DNA of 64,000 nt, from NCBI RefSeq assembly GCF_011604685.1, contig NZ_CP050063.1, positions 7,853,001-7,917,000 on the forward strand, written 5' to 3'. The DNA is from Spirosoma aureum. GTDB taxonomy: Bacteria > Bacteroidota > Bacteroidia > Cytophagales > Spirosomataceae. Positions 52,733-61,251 of this stretch are shown piece by piece. Numbering within the stretch: the stretch's first letter is position 1; each line of letters begins with the position of its first letter. The notes under the pieces were generated by a model, which had not been told where the DNA came from, searched no databases, and saw nothing but the letters and a program-made list of their open reading frames with translations. A program made the position numbers and the translations under genes.

Positions 52733-53584
52733 TTAGGCCAATTCTGGCAACGTATTGCGGTATTTTACTTCAACCGCGTGCAATTCGAGCAACGGCTTCA
52801 AAAATTCTTCCAGATAACGAATATCCAGTTGACTGGCGGCATCGCAAAGAGCTTCCGATGGGCAGGTATGCGTTTCGACGAACAATCCATCGACGCCAGC
52901 GGCTACACCTGCGCGGGCCAGTACGGGTAGGTATTCGCGGGCTCCACCCTTCGCATCAGCCGAAGGAATACCGTACTTCCGGATGGCATGCGTTACGTCG
53001 AACACAACCGGATAATTGGTACGGGCCATGTGGTAGAAGCTACGCGGATCGACCACAAGGTCGTTATACCCGAACGTGTAGCCGCGCTCAGTCAGGATAA
53101 TTTGATCGTTACCCGAATCTTCAATCTTTTTGACCGGGTGTTTCATGTTTTCCGGAGCCAGAAACTGGCCGTGTTTCACGTTGACAACACGCCCCGTTTT
53201 AGCAGCAGCCACGACCAGCATCGTTTGCATACAGAGATAAGCCGGAATTTGCAGCACATCGACCACTTCTGCAACGGGCGCACATTGATCCGGATAATGC
53301 ACATCGGTCAGCAATGGAAAGCCGAACTGCTCCTTCACCTTCGCCAGAATCTTCATACCTTTTTCGATACCGGGGCCATTGTAGTAGCTCAGGCTTGACC
53401 GATTATCTTTCTGGAATGATGATTTATAAATGATTTTGATGCCGACCCGCTCCTGAATTTCCCGGAGTTGTTCAGCCACCGTCATCATGATTTTTTCGTC
53501 TTCGATAACGCAGGGCCCTGAAATGAGAAATAACTCATCCGACCCGCATTCGATGTCGCCAACGCGAACGATTTTTTGAGACAT
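52733..53584 (-). CDS. kdsA: 3-deoxy-8-phosphooctulonate (Kdo-8-P) synthase
   Basis: 283 residues. The TIM-barrel enzyme joins arabinose-5-phosphate and phosphoenolpyruvate. Recognisable patches are FLISGPCVIEDE, YKSSFQKDNRSSLSYYNGPGIEKG, DVLQIPAYLCMQT, and NVKHGQFLAPENMKHPVKKI. VFDVTHAIRKYG and VDGLFVETHTCP follow. Length is normal for KdsA. It sits 12 nt after lspA. No arabinose-5-phosphate isomerase gene (kdsD) is in the window. Confidence 0.95.
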   Translation of the reverse strand: MSQKIVRVGDIECGSDELFLISGPCVIEDEKIMMTVAEQLREIQERVGIKIIYKSSFQKDNRSSLSYYNGPGIEKGMKILAKVKEQFGFPLLTDVHYPDQCAPVAEVVDVLQIPAYLCMQTMLVVAAAKTGRVVNVKHGQFLAPENMKHPVKKIEDSGNDQIILTERGYTFGYNDLVVDPRSFYHMARTNYPVVFDVTHAIRKYGIPSADAKGGAREYLPVLARAGVAAGVDGLFVETHTCPSEALCDAASQLDIRYLEEFLKPLLELHAVEVKYRNTLPELA

Positions 53585-53596
53585 TGGTTTGTCGTT

Positions 53597-54103
53597 TTAA
53601 ATTAGCTGGTTCTCATCCTTCTGGGTTTTCAGGAAAGACGAGAGCAAAATAAATCCGGCTCCCAGCATGACCGATACATCAGCCATGTTGAAGATCCCGG
53701 TTTGAAAAATACCAAAGCTGATGTGCAGAAAATCTGTCACCGAGCCGTAAGCCATCCGGTCGATCATATTGCCGATACCACCGCCAATCACAAAACACGC
53801 TCCGATTACAAACAACCGGGGTGTTTTGAATTTAACCAACAGATAAGCAAAACCCAGGCTTATTGCGATCAGAGGCAAGATCAGCAGCAACAGTTGTTTA
53901 AGAAATGGCGGCAACGATTCGCCCAAACTCAGGAAAGCACCCGTATTTTCAACCTTGGTTACTGTAAAATGGTTATCCAGCAGTCGAATACTTTCCCCAT
54001 AGCTAATCTTCGCTCTAACTACCTTTTTTGACACCTGGTCGCACCCGATATTCACCAATACAGTGAACACAATCAGGAGGATTCTCAGCGAGCGTTTCAT
54101 CAT
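53597..54103 (-). CDS. lspA: Lipoprotein signal peptidase II
   Basis: 168 residues with four membrane helices. The two catalytic aspartates are Asp115 (GNMIDRMAYG) and Asp124 (VTDFLHISF), and NVENTGAF-like VENTGAFLSL (about 51-60) is present. The enzyme removes the signal peptide of prolipoproteins after Cys lipidation. Its place between kdnB and kdsA (gaps 24 and 12 nt) makes it part of the envelope-glycolipid transcript, although it is not a Kdo enzyme. Confidence 0.93.
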   Translation of the reverse strand: MMKRSLRILLIVFTVLVNIGCDQVSKKVVRAKISYGESIRLLDNHFTVTKVENTGAFLSLGESLPPFLKQLLLLILPLIAISLGFAYLLVKFKTPRLFVIGACFVIGGGIGNMIDRMAYGSVTDFLHISFGIFQTGIFNMADVSVMLGAGFILLSSFLKTQKDENQLI

Positions 54104-54127
54104 TAGCCAGGGACTATAGTCTTTCTT

Positions 54128-55231
54128 TTACAACCGCCGGAACAGGTCTTTCAGCAGATCGATCGTAATAACTTCCTGCCAGTTGTCACCGATGGCGTGC
54201 AGCCACATATGCGGAAGGTTGTACGATACATGCGCCATTTGCGTAATCGTATCGTCGCTCCAGTCTTTCGATAAGCCCTGCGGCAAATCAATCTGATGAT
54301 ACGCCACCATTTGCTTAAATTCGGCTACACCCTGCGGGTAGTAGTCCTCCAGATGGTTCATGATCAGGCAATTGGCATAACAATGGCGAGTTCCCAGAAT
54401 TTTCGACAGGCCGTAACTGAGTGCGTGACATACTCCTACTTCAGAATAGGTCAGGCTTAAGCCGCCCATCATCGAAGCAACCATCAACTTATCGTCATTT
54501 TCGGGTGTCTGGCCTGAGTTTTCGCCCAGATAGACCTCCCGGCAAAGTTTCATAGACTGCTCGGCATAGGCATGGGAATAGGCATTATTCATCCGCCCAT
54601 TCTCCGACTCGACGCAGTGAATGTAGGTATCCATACCGGTATAGAACCACCAGTTACGGGGCACGCTGGCAATCAGTTCAGGATCAAGAACAATCTGATT
54701 GAATACCGTCCATTCGCATTTCAGGCCCAGCTTTTTAACTGGTCCAGTCAATACGGCGGTCATCGAAACCTCGGCACCCGTTCCTGAAATGGTTGGTACT
54801 CCAACGTGATAAACGCCCGGCATTTTGATCAGATTCAGGCCCTGATAGAGCGTTGACGAACCTTCGTTGGTGAGCATCAGCGACAGCGCTTTGGCAATGT
54901 CCATAATGCTCCCACCGCCAATGCCAACCACTCCTGACGGCAATCCTTTTTTGGCCAGAATTTCGTCGCGGAGCTGGTCGATCTGATCGGTGGTCGGTTC
55001 GTGTTCTTCGACACTGATGTAATAGGTCAGGTCTTCGTCATGAGCCGGAACGCGCCCTTCGAGCGGTTTGCCTTTGAAGTAGTTATCGACCAGAAAGACA
55101 AAATAACCCTCGTTATCGACCCGGCGCGGAGCCAGAATAGCATCAAGCTGATCGAAGCTACCCCGCCCGTAAACGGTTTTCTCGACCCCCTTGAAGTTCT
55201 TATGTATGGTTTGTGTTGGTGCTGCTACCAT
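54128..55231 (-). CDS. kdnB: KdnB: 3-deoxy-alpha-D-manno-octulosonate 8-oxidase
   Basis: 367 residues of the iron-containing alcohol dehydrogenase family. NAD binding is in VVGIGGGSIMDIAKALSLM, metal ligands include Asp/His around TGMDTYIHCVES and YSEVGVCHALSYGLSKILGTRHCYANC. In Shewanella, KdnB oxidises the C8 hydroxyl of Kdo to an aldehyde for amination by KdnA. Close fit to that protein and the kdnA gene 29 nt upstream make the call firm. Confidence 0.9.
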   Translation of the reverse strand: MVAAPTQTIHKNFKGVEKTVYGRGSFDQLDAILAPRRVDNEGYFVFLVDNYFKGKPLEGRVPAHDEDLTYYISVEEHEPTTDQIDQLRDEILAKKGLPSGVVGIGGGSIMDIAKALSLMLTNEGSSTLYQGLNLIKMPGVYHVGVPTISGTGAEVSMTAVLTGPVKKLGLKCEWTVFNQIVLDPELIASVPRNWWFYTGMDTYIHCVESENGRMNNAYSHAYAEQSMKLCREVYLGENSGQTPENDDKLMVASMMGGLSLTYSEVGVCHALSYGLSKILGTRHCYANCLIMNHLEDYYPQGVAEFKQMVAYHQIDLPQGLSKDWSDDTITQMAHVSYNLPHMWLHAIGDNWQEVITIDLLKDLFRRL

Positions 55232-55260
55232 TGTGTTGTTAAGCCATATTTACTGAACAA

Positions 55261-56466
55261 TTACGCTTCTACCAGAGTGGCTTTCCGAACGGCGGCTTCG
55301 ATGTTTGCGGCCAGCGCATCGACTTCGTCAGTGGTCCACGTTGCCCGAATGCCGAACGAGATCAACCGGCCAACTACTGCCTGTGCATTCGGTATGTCGA
55401 GGTTGTTATAATCTTGCGGAGCGCCGAATTTTTCGATGGGCAAAGCGGCAGCTGTATGCATATTCTTCAAATGGGTCCACTGGTTAATGAAATGATACAT
55501 ATTCGTGAACCAGTAGTTGAAGCCTCCCACGCCAGCGGCATTCAGTTCGGCAATCACCCGACCAGCGGTTTCCGTATCGGGCAGCAGCAGATTCAGGAAC
55601 GTTGCCGAATCGCCGTTGGTATCGGGAATACGAGCGAACGATAGGCCCGGAACCTGACCCAATGCCGACAGGAGCTGGGTTTTGTGAATGTTATTTCGTT
55701 GAATAATTTCCGGAACCCGGCGCGTCTGTACTACCCCAACTGCAGCATGGAGTTCGCTGATCCGATAATTGAACCCCATAATGGGATGCTGTTCCATACC
55801 CCGATTCGTACCAATGTGATCGTGACCATGATCCGAATAGGAGTCCGCGTGTTTATACGCCGTTTCATCGTTCGTGACCATAATCCCGCCTTCGCCAGCC
55901 GTTGCAATCTTAAAAAAATCGAACGAATAGGCACCGGTTTTACCCCACAAACCCGTCGAAATACCTTTATAGCTCGCACCCATGGCCTGTCCTGCGTCTT
56001 CAACCAACACCAGGTTGTTTTCCTGAATAACCGCCATGATGGCATCCATATCAGCCATCTGGCCACACATATGGACAAGACAAACCGCTTTTGTTTTCGG
56101 ACTAATCGCCTTACGAATACCATCGGCACTTAAACAAAGTGTGTCGTCGATGTCAGCGAAAACAGGCAATGCGCCCGCCATCAGAACTGCTTCGACCGTA
56201 GCGATGTAGGTGAACGGCGGCACAATTACCTCATCGCCAGCACCAATCCCGGCGGCAGCCAATGCACACAGAACGGCGGTTGATCCGCTCGAAACCGCAT
56301 GAGCGTAGTTGGCCCCTACGAGTTTAGCAACCTCAGCCTCAAACTCACGGGCTTTATAAATATTGTTGCGTTGTGCTTCGTGATTGTAGCGAAACAGGAT
56401 ACCGGTCTCAAGCACATCATTGATTTCCTTGCGCTCGGCCGCTCCAAAAAATTCCATTCCTGGCAT
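55261..56466 (-). CDS. kdnA: KdnA: 8-amino-3,8-dideoxy-manno-octulosonate transaminase
   Basis: 401 residues of the DegT/DnrJ/EryC1/StrS aminotransferase family. MPGMEFFGAAERKEIND matches the start of KdnA. The PLP Lys is Lys186 (FDFFKIATAGEGG), with HAVSSGSTAVL (phosphate cup) and EDAGQAMGASYKG before it. It adds an amino group from glutamate to the 8-aldehyde produced by KdnB, giving Kdo8N. First gene of the minus-strand block; a TACTTTTG box lies upstream at 56536-56529. Confidence 0.9.
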   Translation of the reverse strand: MPGMEFFGAAERKEINDVLETGILFRYNHEAQRNNIYKAREFEAEVAKLVGANYAHAVSSGSTAVLCALAAAGIGAGDEVIVPPFTYIATVEAVLMAGALPVFADIDDTLCLSADGIRKAISPKTKAVCLVHMCGQMADMDAIMAVIQENNLVLVEDAGQAMGASYKGISTGLWGKTGAYSFDFFKIATAGEGGIMVTNDETAYKHADSYSDHGHDHIGTNRGMEQHPIMGFNYRISELHAAVGVVQTRRVPEIIQRNNIHKTQLLSALGQVPGLSFARIPDTNGDSATFLNLLLPDTETAGRVIAELNAAGVGGFNYWFTNMYHFINQWTHLKNMHTAAALPIEKFGAPQDYNNLDIPNAQAVVGRLISFGIRATWTTDEVDALAANIEAAVRKATLVEA

Positions 56467-56528
56467 AACGAAAACCGTTTAGAAAGCCGCTTCGGAAAAT
56501 TTTCTCTGTAAGCGACCCGTTTTTTTTG

Positions 56529-56536
56529 CAAAAGTA
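56529..56536 (-). promoter_or_regulatory. Putative -7 box of the kdn-kds block
   Basis: TACTTTTG on the minus strand matches TAnnTTTG, about 62 nt upstream of the kdnA ATG. No clear -33. Confidence 0.45.
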
Positions 56537-56651
56537 CGGCTTTTGTAGAGATGTAATACGTTACGTCTCCCGAGTGGGTGGTTTTTGCCGATACGAACTT
56601 ACAGGAATGTCTATGAGACGCCGGTGGACCGACCAACTAGTGTGGTAGACT

Positions 56652-57158
56652 TTAATACAACGTTCGCACATCCATAGCGATCCATTCATCGAAAACGACA
56701 TTTGCTTCGTCGCGCAGGGCTTGTTGCATGGGTATCCGGCGTTCTTCACGGGGTTTCTCTAATTCACCGTAAATAAAATGGTCGTCGAAGCCCGCCCGTG
56801 CGGCATCATAGTGAAAAGCACCATACACAATTCGACTCGGGCGTGCCCAGTAAATAGCGCCCAGGCACATTGGGCAGGGCTCGCAGGAGGCATAGAGCGT
56901 ACAGCCTTCTAATTGAAAAGTTCCCAGATTCTGGCAGGCATCGCGAATGGCGACCACTTCGGCATGGGCCGTTGGGTCGTTGGTTGATGTTACCTGGTTG
57001 CAGCCTCGCCCAACAATTTCGCCGTTACGAACAATGACTGAGCCAAATGGGCCGCCCTGTCCGGATGCCATTCCTTCCCGTGCCAGTCGAATGGCCTCCC
57101 GCAAAAAGTCATCGTCGCTGGCCAATGGCTGATTCGCCGGTATTTCCTGATTTTGCAT
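56652..57158 (-). CDS. Guanine deaminase-like (CDA superfamily)
   Basis: 168 residues. Zinc ligands: His65 (AHAEV) with catalytic Glu67, Cys92 and Cys95 (CEPCPMCLGA). The order TSTNDPTAHAEVVAIRDACQ, YASCEPCPMCLGAIYWARP and AGFDDHFIYGELEKPREER is close to Bacillus subtilis GuaD, which turns guanine into xanthine. tRNA adenosine deaminases (TadA) share the zinc motif but not the GFDD..Y.EL..P end. It sits just before the nucleotidyltransferase gene's end (3-nt gap), suggesting one transcript. Confidence 0.85.
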   Translation of the reverse strand: MQNQEIPANQPLASDDDFLREAIRLAREGMASGQGGPFGSVIVRNGEIVGRGCNQVTSTNDPTAHAEVVAIRDACQNLGTFQLEGCTLYASCEPCPMCLGAIYWARPSRIVYGAFHYDAARAGFDDHFIYGELEKPREERRIPMQQALRDEANVVFDEWIAMDVRTLY

Positions 57159-57161
57159 GAG

Positions 57162-57947
57162 TTAAAGTGTCGTCAAATAATTCTGAACGGCCATCTGTGC
57201 CGCGTCGTGTCTGTGTACTGTATCTGGAGCAAGCAAATCGCGCGACTCACTATATAAACGAATGCATGCCTGTAAACTGTCAATCAATGAGTCCCGGTCA
57301 GGTCTGGCGATTGTGCTACGCAAGCTTTCCAGATCAGCCGGATCGGCCATTGTTTCAATCCGCCTTACTCCCCTGGGCAGGCCACCTTTTTTCAAGTGTA
57401 GCATCGGTCCAAGTACGACATTACGCACAAAGGAAAGAAAATCCATTGCTTCAAAATACTCCCCCCTGCCAATTTTCAATGCCGTATAATGAACCCAAAT
57501 CCAGAAACGATCTTCTGCCCATTGGAAATCGAAGGGAGGATATTGAGCTTCCGACTGCTGAATAACTGAAGTTAGCAAGCCGTCACGCTCCCAAACAATT
57601 ATTGGGTCTTCAACGCGCTGATAAAATTCAGGAAGCGTCAGAAATTTAATGTCAACGTGCAGCAACGGTGATTCATACAAGGCAATCAGCAAGCGGAGTT
57701 CACCAACATGATCACCCCGAAACGACGACAACATTGAACCAAATCGGGACGTATAAGATCGCATCTGGCTCAGATCAGGAGCAATTGGCTGGTTGGTAAC
57801 CAACACCAGATCAATGTCGGAATAGGCGTCTACAGTTTTCGTAATCCAGGAACCACCAATGGCTAACCCGATGGTTTCGGGGTCATTTTGGATACACTCA
57901 ATGGCTTTGTCAATAAACGTCTGGAAAGGTTGTAAAATCGTTTGCAT
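57162..57947 (-). CDS. Nucleotidyltransferase-domain protein
   Basis: 261 residues. The antibiotic NTase/MNT-type signature is IGGSWITKTVDAYSDIDLVLV, with metal-binding Asp44 and Asp46, and DIK (about 104-106) as a third acidic strand. The remainder is helical. Relatives include aminoglycoside adenylyltransferases and many unassigned proteins. The substrate is unknown; I would not call it a resistance gene. It is upstream of the guanine deaminase gene on the same strand. Confidence 0.65.
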   Translation of the reverse strand: MQTILQPFQTFIDKAIECIQNDPETIGLAIGGSWITKTVDAYSDIDLVLVTNQPIAPDLSQMRSYTSRFGSMLSSFRGDHVGELRLLIALYESPLLHVDIKFLTLPEFYQRVEDPIIVWERDGLLTSVIQQSEAQYPPFDFQWAEDRFWIWVHYTALKIGRGEYFEAMDFLSFVRNVVLGPMLHLKKGGLPRGVRRIETMADPADLESLRSTIARPDRDSLIDSLQACIRLYSESRDLLAPDTVHRHDAAQMAVQNYLTTL

Positions 57948-58043
57948 GATGCCTTGCGACTAGTGAATTATCGCAAAACCGAGCCCTACCCAGATAAGTT
58001 CAGGCATCTACCGGAATTACCTGCCAACCATACAAAAAATCAT

Positions 58044-58652
58044 CTACCTGATCGGGATGACCAGCCCCACGCCCATTGGCCCGGCCGAAATGAGCTTAAT
58101 TTCCTGTTTATCACCACGACTTTTAAACACAAAATAATTGACCAGATCGAACGCCAGCAGAAATCCACCCTGAAGCATGATCGACTTACCATAACCCTGC
58201 AACTGATCGCTTTTATCGGGATGAGAATGGCTGCGTTCGCGCAAGTAAGCTCCGCCCACCACATAGGCAACATCCAAACCAGCGTTCAGGAGTAAGACCT
58301 GCTTCATCGTTTCGTGCCGTCTTATGGCCTGCGCCAATGTTTCGTTATCGGCATTGGCTTTCCGTGAGTTCAACAAACCAATGCCGGCAATGCCCAAATT
58401 GAACAGGTTCCAGTACACATTCATCTGGTGAAAATACTTCGTCTCACCCGAGGTTTGTCCGGCAGCAATACTTCCGGCCGCGATGTTAGCCAGTGCGTAG
58501 CCACCCAGCGCAAAGCCAAGCGTTTTCTGATGCCGAATACGCTGTTCGCTGAAGGCGCGTAATTCTGACGATGGTGAAGCACGTTGAGCCTGAACCGCTG
58601 CGCAAAAAAATACAGCGGTAGCTGCAAACAACCAATCCCTGAGCAGATTCAT
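58044..58652 (-). CDS. Small membrane protein of unknown function
   Basis: 202 residues. An N-terminal signal segment (LFAATAVFFCAAVQAQ) is followed by four hydrophobic segments with Gly and Ala (about 44-64, 78-97, 117-136, 155-172). Linkers are charged (FSEQRIRHQKT; RSHSHPDKSD). I do not recognise a family with confidence. The order suggests an inner-membrane bundle, and the neighbouring mobA gene ends 29 nt upstream on the same strand. Confidence 0.55.
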   Translation of the reverse strand: MNLLRDWLFAATAVFFCAAVQAQRASPSSELRAFSEQRIRHQKTLGFALGGYALANIAAGSIAAGQTSGETKYFHQMNVYWNLFNLGIAGIGLLNSRKANADNETLAQAIRRHETMKQVLLLNAGLDVAYVVGGAYLRERSHSHPDKSDQLQGYGKSIMLQGGFLLAFDLVNYFVFKSRGDKQEIKLISAGPMGVGLVIPIR

Positions 58653-58681
58653 GATGAACTGTTTCTACCTAAACCGGCTGT

Positions 58682-59329
58682 TCACTGCTGATGTTTCAGG
58701 GCTTCTTTCGCGGCCGGGTCGTTGATGTTCACTAACTCACGAATGTTGGGGGCTGTTAGCAGATGCACATCATTCATCATCAGAATCCGGCGGGGTGAAT
58801 AGGCTCCCTCAGCAATGGCCTTTTGCAAAATCGGCCAGATAGAAGGTTCCCAGATACTCAGCAACGGTTCAGGAAACCGACCGTCGGAGTCATAGAAAGC
58901 GGTAGCGTGCTTAGCGGGATCACGTCCTATTACCAACGCATGAATTGACTGAGCCGTCAGCAGTGGCATATCGCAGGCAACTACCAGCCAGGCGGCATCA
59001 GGCATCGCCTGAAACGCAGACAGAATGCCATTGAGTGGCCCAACGATGTTGTCGAACGCATCGACAATCAAGGGTTGCTCCACATCGGCCAGTTCTGCGG
59101 CCTGATGGCCATTGACCGACCAGAAGACTTTGTTACAACAGGCCTGTAGTAAATCGGTCAGATGTTCGCGCTGGGGCTTGTTATGGTAGGCCAGCACGGA
59201 CTTGTCCTGCCCCATCCGTATACTTTTCCCACCAATCAGCACAAGGCCGTTGAGCGAATCCACGCCGGGCGAATCCACTGCATCGGCGGACCGGCCAGGT
59301 TTATTCACGTTTGAAATCCCGTTTTCCAC
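58682..59329 (-). CDS. mobA: Molybdenum cofactor guanylyltransferase-like MobA
   Basis: 215 residues. LIGGKSIRMGQDKS (about 31-44) is the GTP-binding start of MobA/MocA enzymes, here Ile for Ala in the usual LAGG. VACDMPLL carries the metal-binding Asp, and VGPLNGILSAF is the next conserved patch. The enzyme attaches GMP to molybdopterin. The N-terminal 27 residues are an unconserved extension, and its start lies inside the 3' end of moaC (29-nt overlap), so the two are co-translated. Confidence 0.85.
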   Translation of the reverse strand: MENGISNVNKPGRSADAVDSPGVDSLNGLVLIGGKSIRMGQDKSVLAYHNKPQREHLTDLLQACCNKVFWSVNGHQAAELADVEQPLIVDAFDNIVGPLNGILSAFQAMPDAAWLVVACDMPLLTAQSIHALVIGRDPAKHATAFYDSDGRFPEPLLSIWEPSIWPILQKAIAEGAYSPRRILMMNDVHLLTAPNIRELVNINDPAAKEALKHQQ

Positions 59330-59789
59330 CCGTCTTTTCCATCAATTTGGTTTCTCTGATGATAATATCGTGCGAAAGGGCTTTGCACATATCGTAGATC
59401 GTTAAAGCCGCCACCGATGCGCCAACCAGCGCTTCCATTTCGACACCTGTTTTGCCTTCAGTCGAGACAAGGCAGTCTACAATAGCATCTGGTCCGGCGG
59501 CCGTAATCGTGATCTGACAGTTATCAAGGCCCAGTGAGTGACAGAGAGGTATCAGGTCATCGGTGCGTTTGGCAGCCATGGTTCCGGCAATAATGGCTGT
59601 CTGGAATACGGGGCCTTTGCGCGTTTGAATATCGGCACCGGTCGATCCAGACTGGGTTAGATGCTGCATGATTTCAGGTCCTAAAACAACGATACTGCGC
59701 GCGCGGGCCGTGCGACGACTTATTGCCTTTGCGCCAACGTCGACCATCGCCGGGTTTCCATTGGCGTCGAGGTGAGAAAGAGAATCCAT
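59301..59789 (-). CDS. moaC: Cyclic pyranopterin monophosphate synthase MoaC
   Basis: 162 residues. MVDVGAKAISRRTARA, the K-G-P-V segment (about 58-61), MAAKRTDDLIPLCHSLGLD with Cys83/His84, and VEMEALVGASVAALTIYDMCKA are diagnostic. MoaC makes cyclic pyranopterin monophosphate, the first committed step of cofactor synthesis with MoaA. moaA is not in the window. The gene reads away from moeA; a long hairpin and a putative promoter are in the 207-nt gap. Confidence 0.93.
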   Translation of the reverse strand: MDSLSHLDANGNPAMVDVGAKAISRRTARARSIVVLGPEIMQHLTQSGSTGADIQTRKGPVFQTAIIAGTMAAKRTDDLIPLCHSLGLDNCQITITAAGPDAIVDCLVSTEGKTGVEMEALVGASVAALTIYDMCKALSHDIIIRETKLMEKTGGKRDFKRE

Positions 59790-59820
59790 AATCGAATGAA
59801 TAATGGAGAATGAATAGTAG

Positions 59821-59902
59821 GCAGGACTTTGGCTTAGAACCGTACAATGGTTATTAATATCATTATTAGAAACCGTGGTATGGTTCTAAGCCAAAGTCCT
59901 GC
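59821..59902. repeat. Near-perfect 25-bp inverted repeat between moaC and moeA
   Basis: Arms 59821-59845 and 59878-59902 match at 24 of 25 positions around a 32-nt AT-rich core (GGTT...AACC). The flanking genes diverge, so it is not a terminator for either. If the TACCTTTG at 59925-59918 is the moaC promoter, the whole hairpin would be in the moaC mRNA leader. Confidence 0.8.
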
Positions 59903-59917
59903 TAGAGTATGGTAATA

Positions 59918-59925
59918 CAAAGGTA
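59918..59925 (-). promoter_or_regulatory. Putative moaC promoter -7 box
   Basis: TACCTTTG on the minus strand matches TAnnTTTG. It would put about 120 nt of leader, including the hairpin, before the moaC ATG. No -33 is obvious. Confidence 0.4.
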
Positions 59926-59996
59926 GATGACGGTTAACTGTATTCTATTTTTTCCTTGTACATTGTCCATTATTCATTCGTCATTATTTATTGCCC

Positions 59997-61187
59997 ATGC
60001 TTTCCGTTGCCGACGCTTTTGTCATTACTCAACAGCATCTATTGACGCTGCCAGCAGAGTCTATTCCAGTTACCGAAGCCACTGGCCGCGTACTGCGCGA
60101 AGCCATTCGTGCCGACCGTGATTTCCCGCCATTCGACCGAATCGCGATGGATGGCATTGGGATTTCGTTTTCGGCCTACGCATCGGGCCAGCGAACATTT
60201 TCTATAATTGGCAGACAGTTTGCCGGGCAACCACAACAAACGCTGACCGACCCAACGGCCTGTCTGGAAGTGATGACTGGGGCCATGCTCCCCCTGGGAG
60301 TCGATACGGTTATTCGGTATGAGGACGTAACAATTGCCGATGGACAGGCAACAATTACGATCAATGACATTGAGCAGGGGCAACATATTCATCGGTGTGC
60401 TACGGACCGACAGGCCGGGGATGAATTAGTCCGCGAGGGTATGTTACTTGGCCCGTCGGCCGTTGCCGTAGCGACTTCAGTGGGTCAGGCAATGCTGTCG
60501 GTTACGGCCCTTCCCCGCGTAGCGTTGATTTCGACCGGTGATGAATTAGTCGATGTGGATGAAACGCCCCTGCCCTATCAGATTCGACGCTCGAACACCT
60601 ATATGCTTCGAGCCGCTTTGCTATCGCTGGGCATCACGGCAACACTACACCATATAATCGATGATGAAGAGGTGCTAGCTGATAACTTAGCGAAGCTAAT
60701 GGCAGAAAACGACCTATTGATTTTAAGCGGGGGTGTTTCGGCGGGTAAAGCTGATTTTGTACCGGCGGTACTAGCCCAATTGGGTGTTCAGAAACAATTC
60801 CATCAAATAGCCCAGCGTCCCGGAAAACCACTCTGGTTTGGCACAACGTCGCAAAAAACGGTCTTTGCATTACCCGGCAATCCGGTTTCAACGGTGCTCT
60901 GTGCCTATCGCTATGTGATGCCTTACCTGCGGGCATCGCTCGGTTTGGCCATTGCCGCCCCTCAGTATGCTCAACTGGCGAAACCCATCACGTTCCGGCC
61001 TGAGATCACTTATTTTCTGCCGGTTCGACTAACCTCTGAACCGGACGGCCGAACACTGGCGCACCCACTACCCGGCTCCGGTTCTGCCGATTTTGCCAAT
61101 TTATTAGACGCCGATGCGTTTATGGAATTACCTGCCGACCGATCAGAGTTTGGCGCCGGAGAAGCGTTTCCGTTATGGGGTAAATGA
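59997..61187 (+). CDS. moeA: Molybdopterin molybdenumtransferase MoeA
   Basis: 396 residues from the ATG at 59997 (a TTG two codons earlier is possible). Typical patches: PPFDRIAMDGIGISF, TGAMLPLGVDTVIRYED, STGDELVDVD, NTYMLRAALLSLGI, LSGGVSAGKADF, and LPGNPVSTVLCAYRYVMPYL. MoeA inserts molybdate into adenylated molybdopterin. Length about 400 is normal. Together with moaC and mobA this covers early and late steps; moaA, moaD, moaE and mogA are not here. Confidence 0.93.
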   Translation: MLSVADAFVITQQHLLTLPAESIPVTEATGRVLREAIRADRDFPPFDRIAMDGIGISFSAYASGQRTFSIIGRQFAGQPQQTLTDPTACLEVMTGAMLPLGVDTVIRYEDVTIADGQATITINDIEQGQHIHRCATDRQAGDELVREGMLLGPSAVAVATSVGQAMLSVTALPRVALISTGDELVDVDETPLPYQIRRSNTYMLRAALLSLGITATLHHIIDDEEVLADNLAKLMAENDLLILSGGVSAGKADFVPAVLAQLGVQKQFHQIAQRPGKPLWFGTTSQKTVFALPGNPVSTVLCAYRYVMPYLRASLGLAIAAPQYAQLAKPITFRPEITYFLPVRLTSEPDGRTLAHPLPGSGSADFANLLDADAFMELPADRSEFGAGEAFPLWGK

Positions 61188-61251
61188 AACGTTCCCACCA
61201 GTAATCGCAGCCGGTCAACTGCGTACATCTGCCAGAAATAAAACTGTATCA

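Noticed and set aside
56555..56645. Possible small RNA or gene between kdnA and the guanine deaminase gene
   Set aside because: No stem-loop followed by T-tract and no reading frame with recognisable composition.
57162..57947. Aminoglycoside resistance gene
   Set aside because: Only the generic nucleotidyltransferase signature is present; no features specific to ANT(6), ANT(9) or ANT(3'') enzymes are seen.
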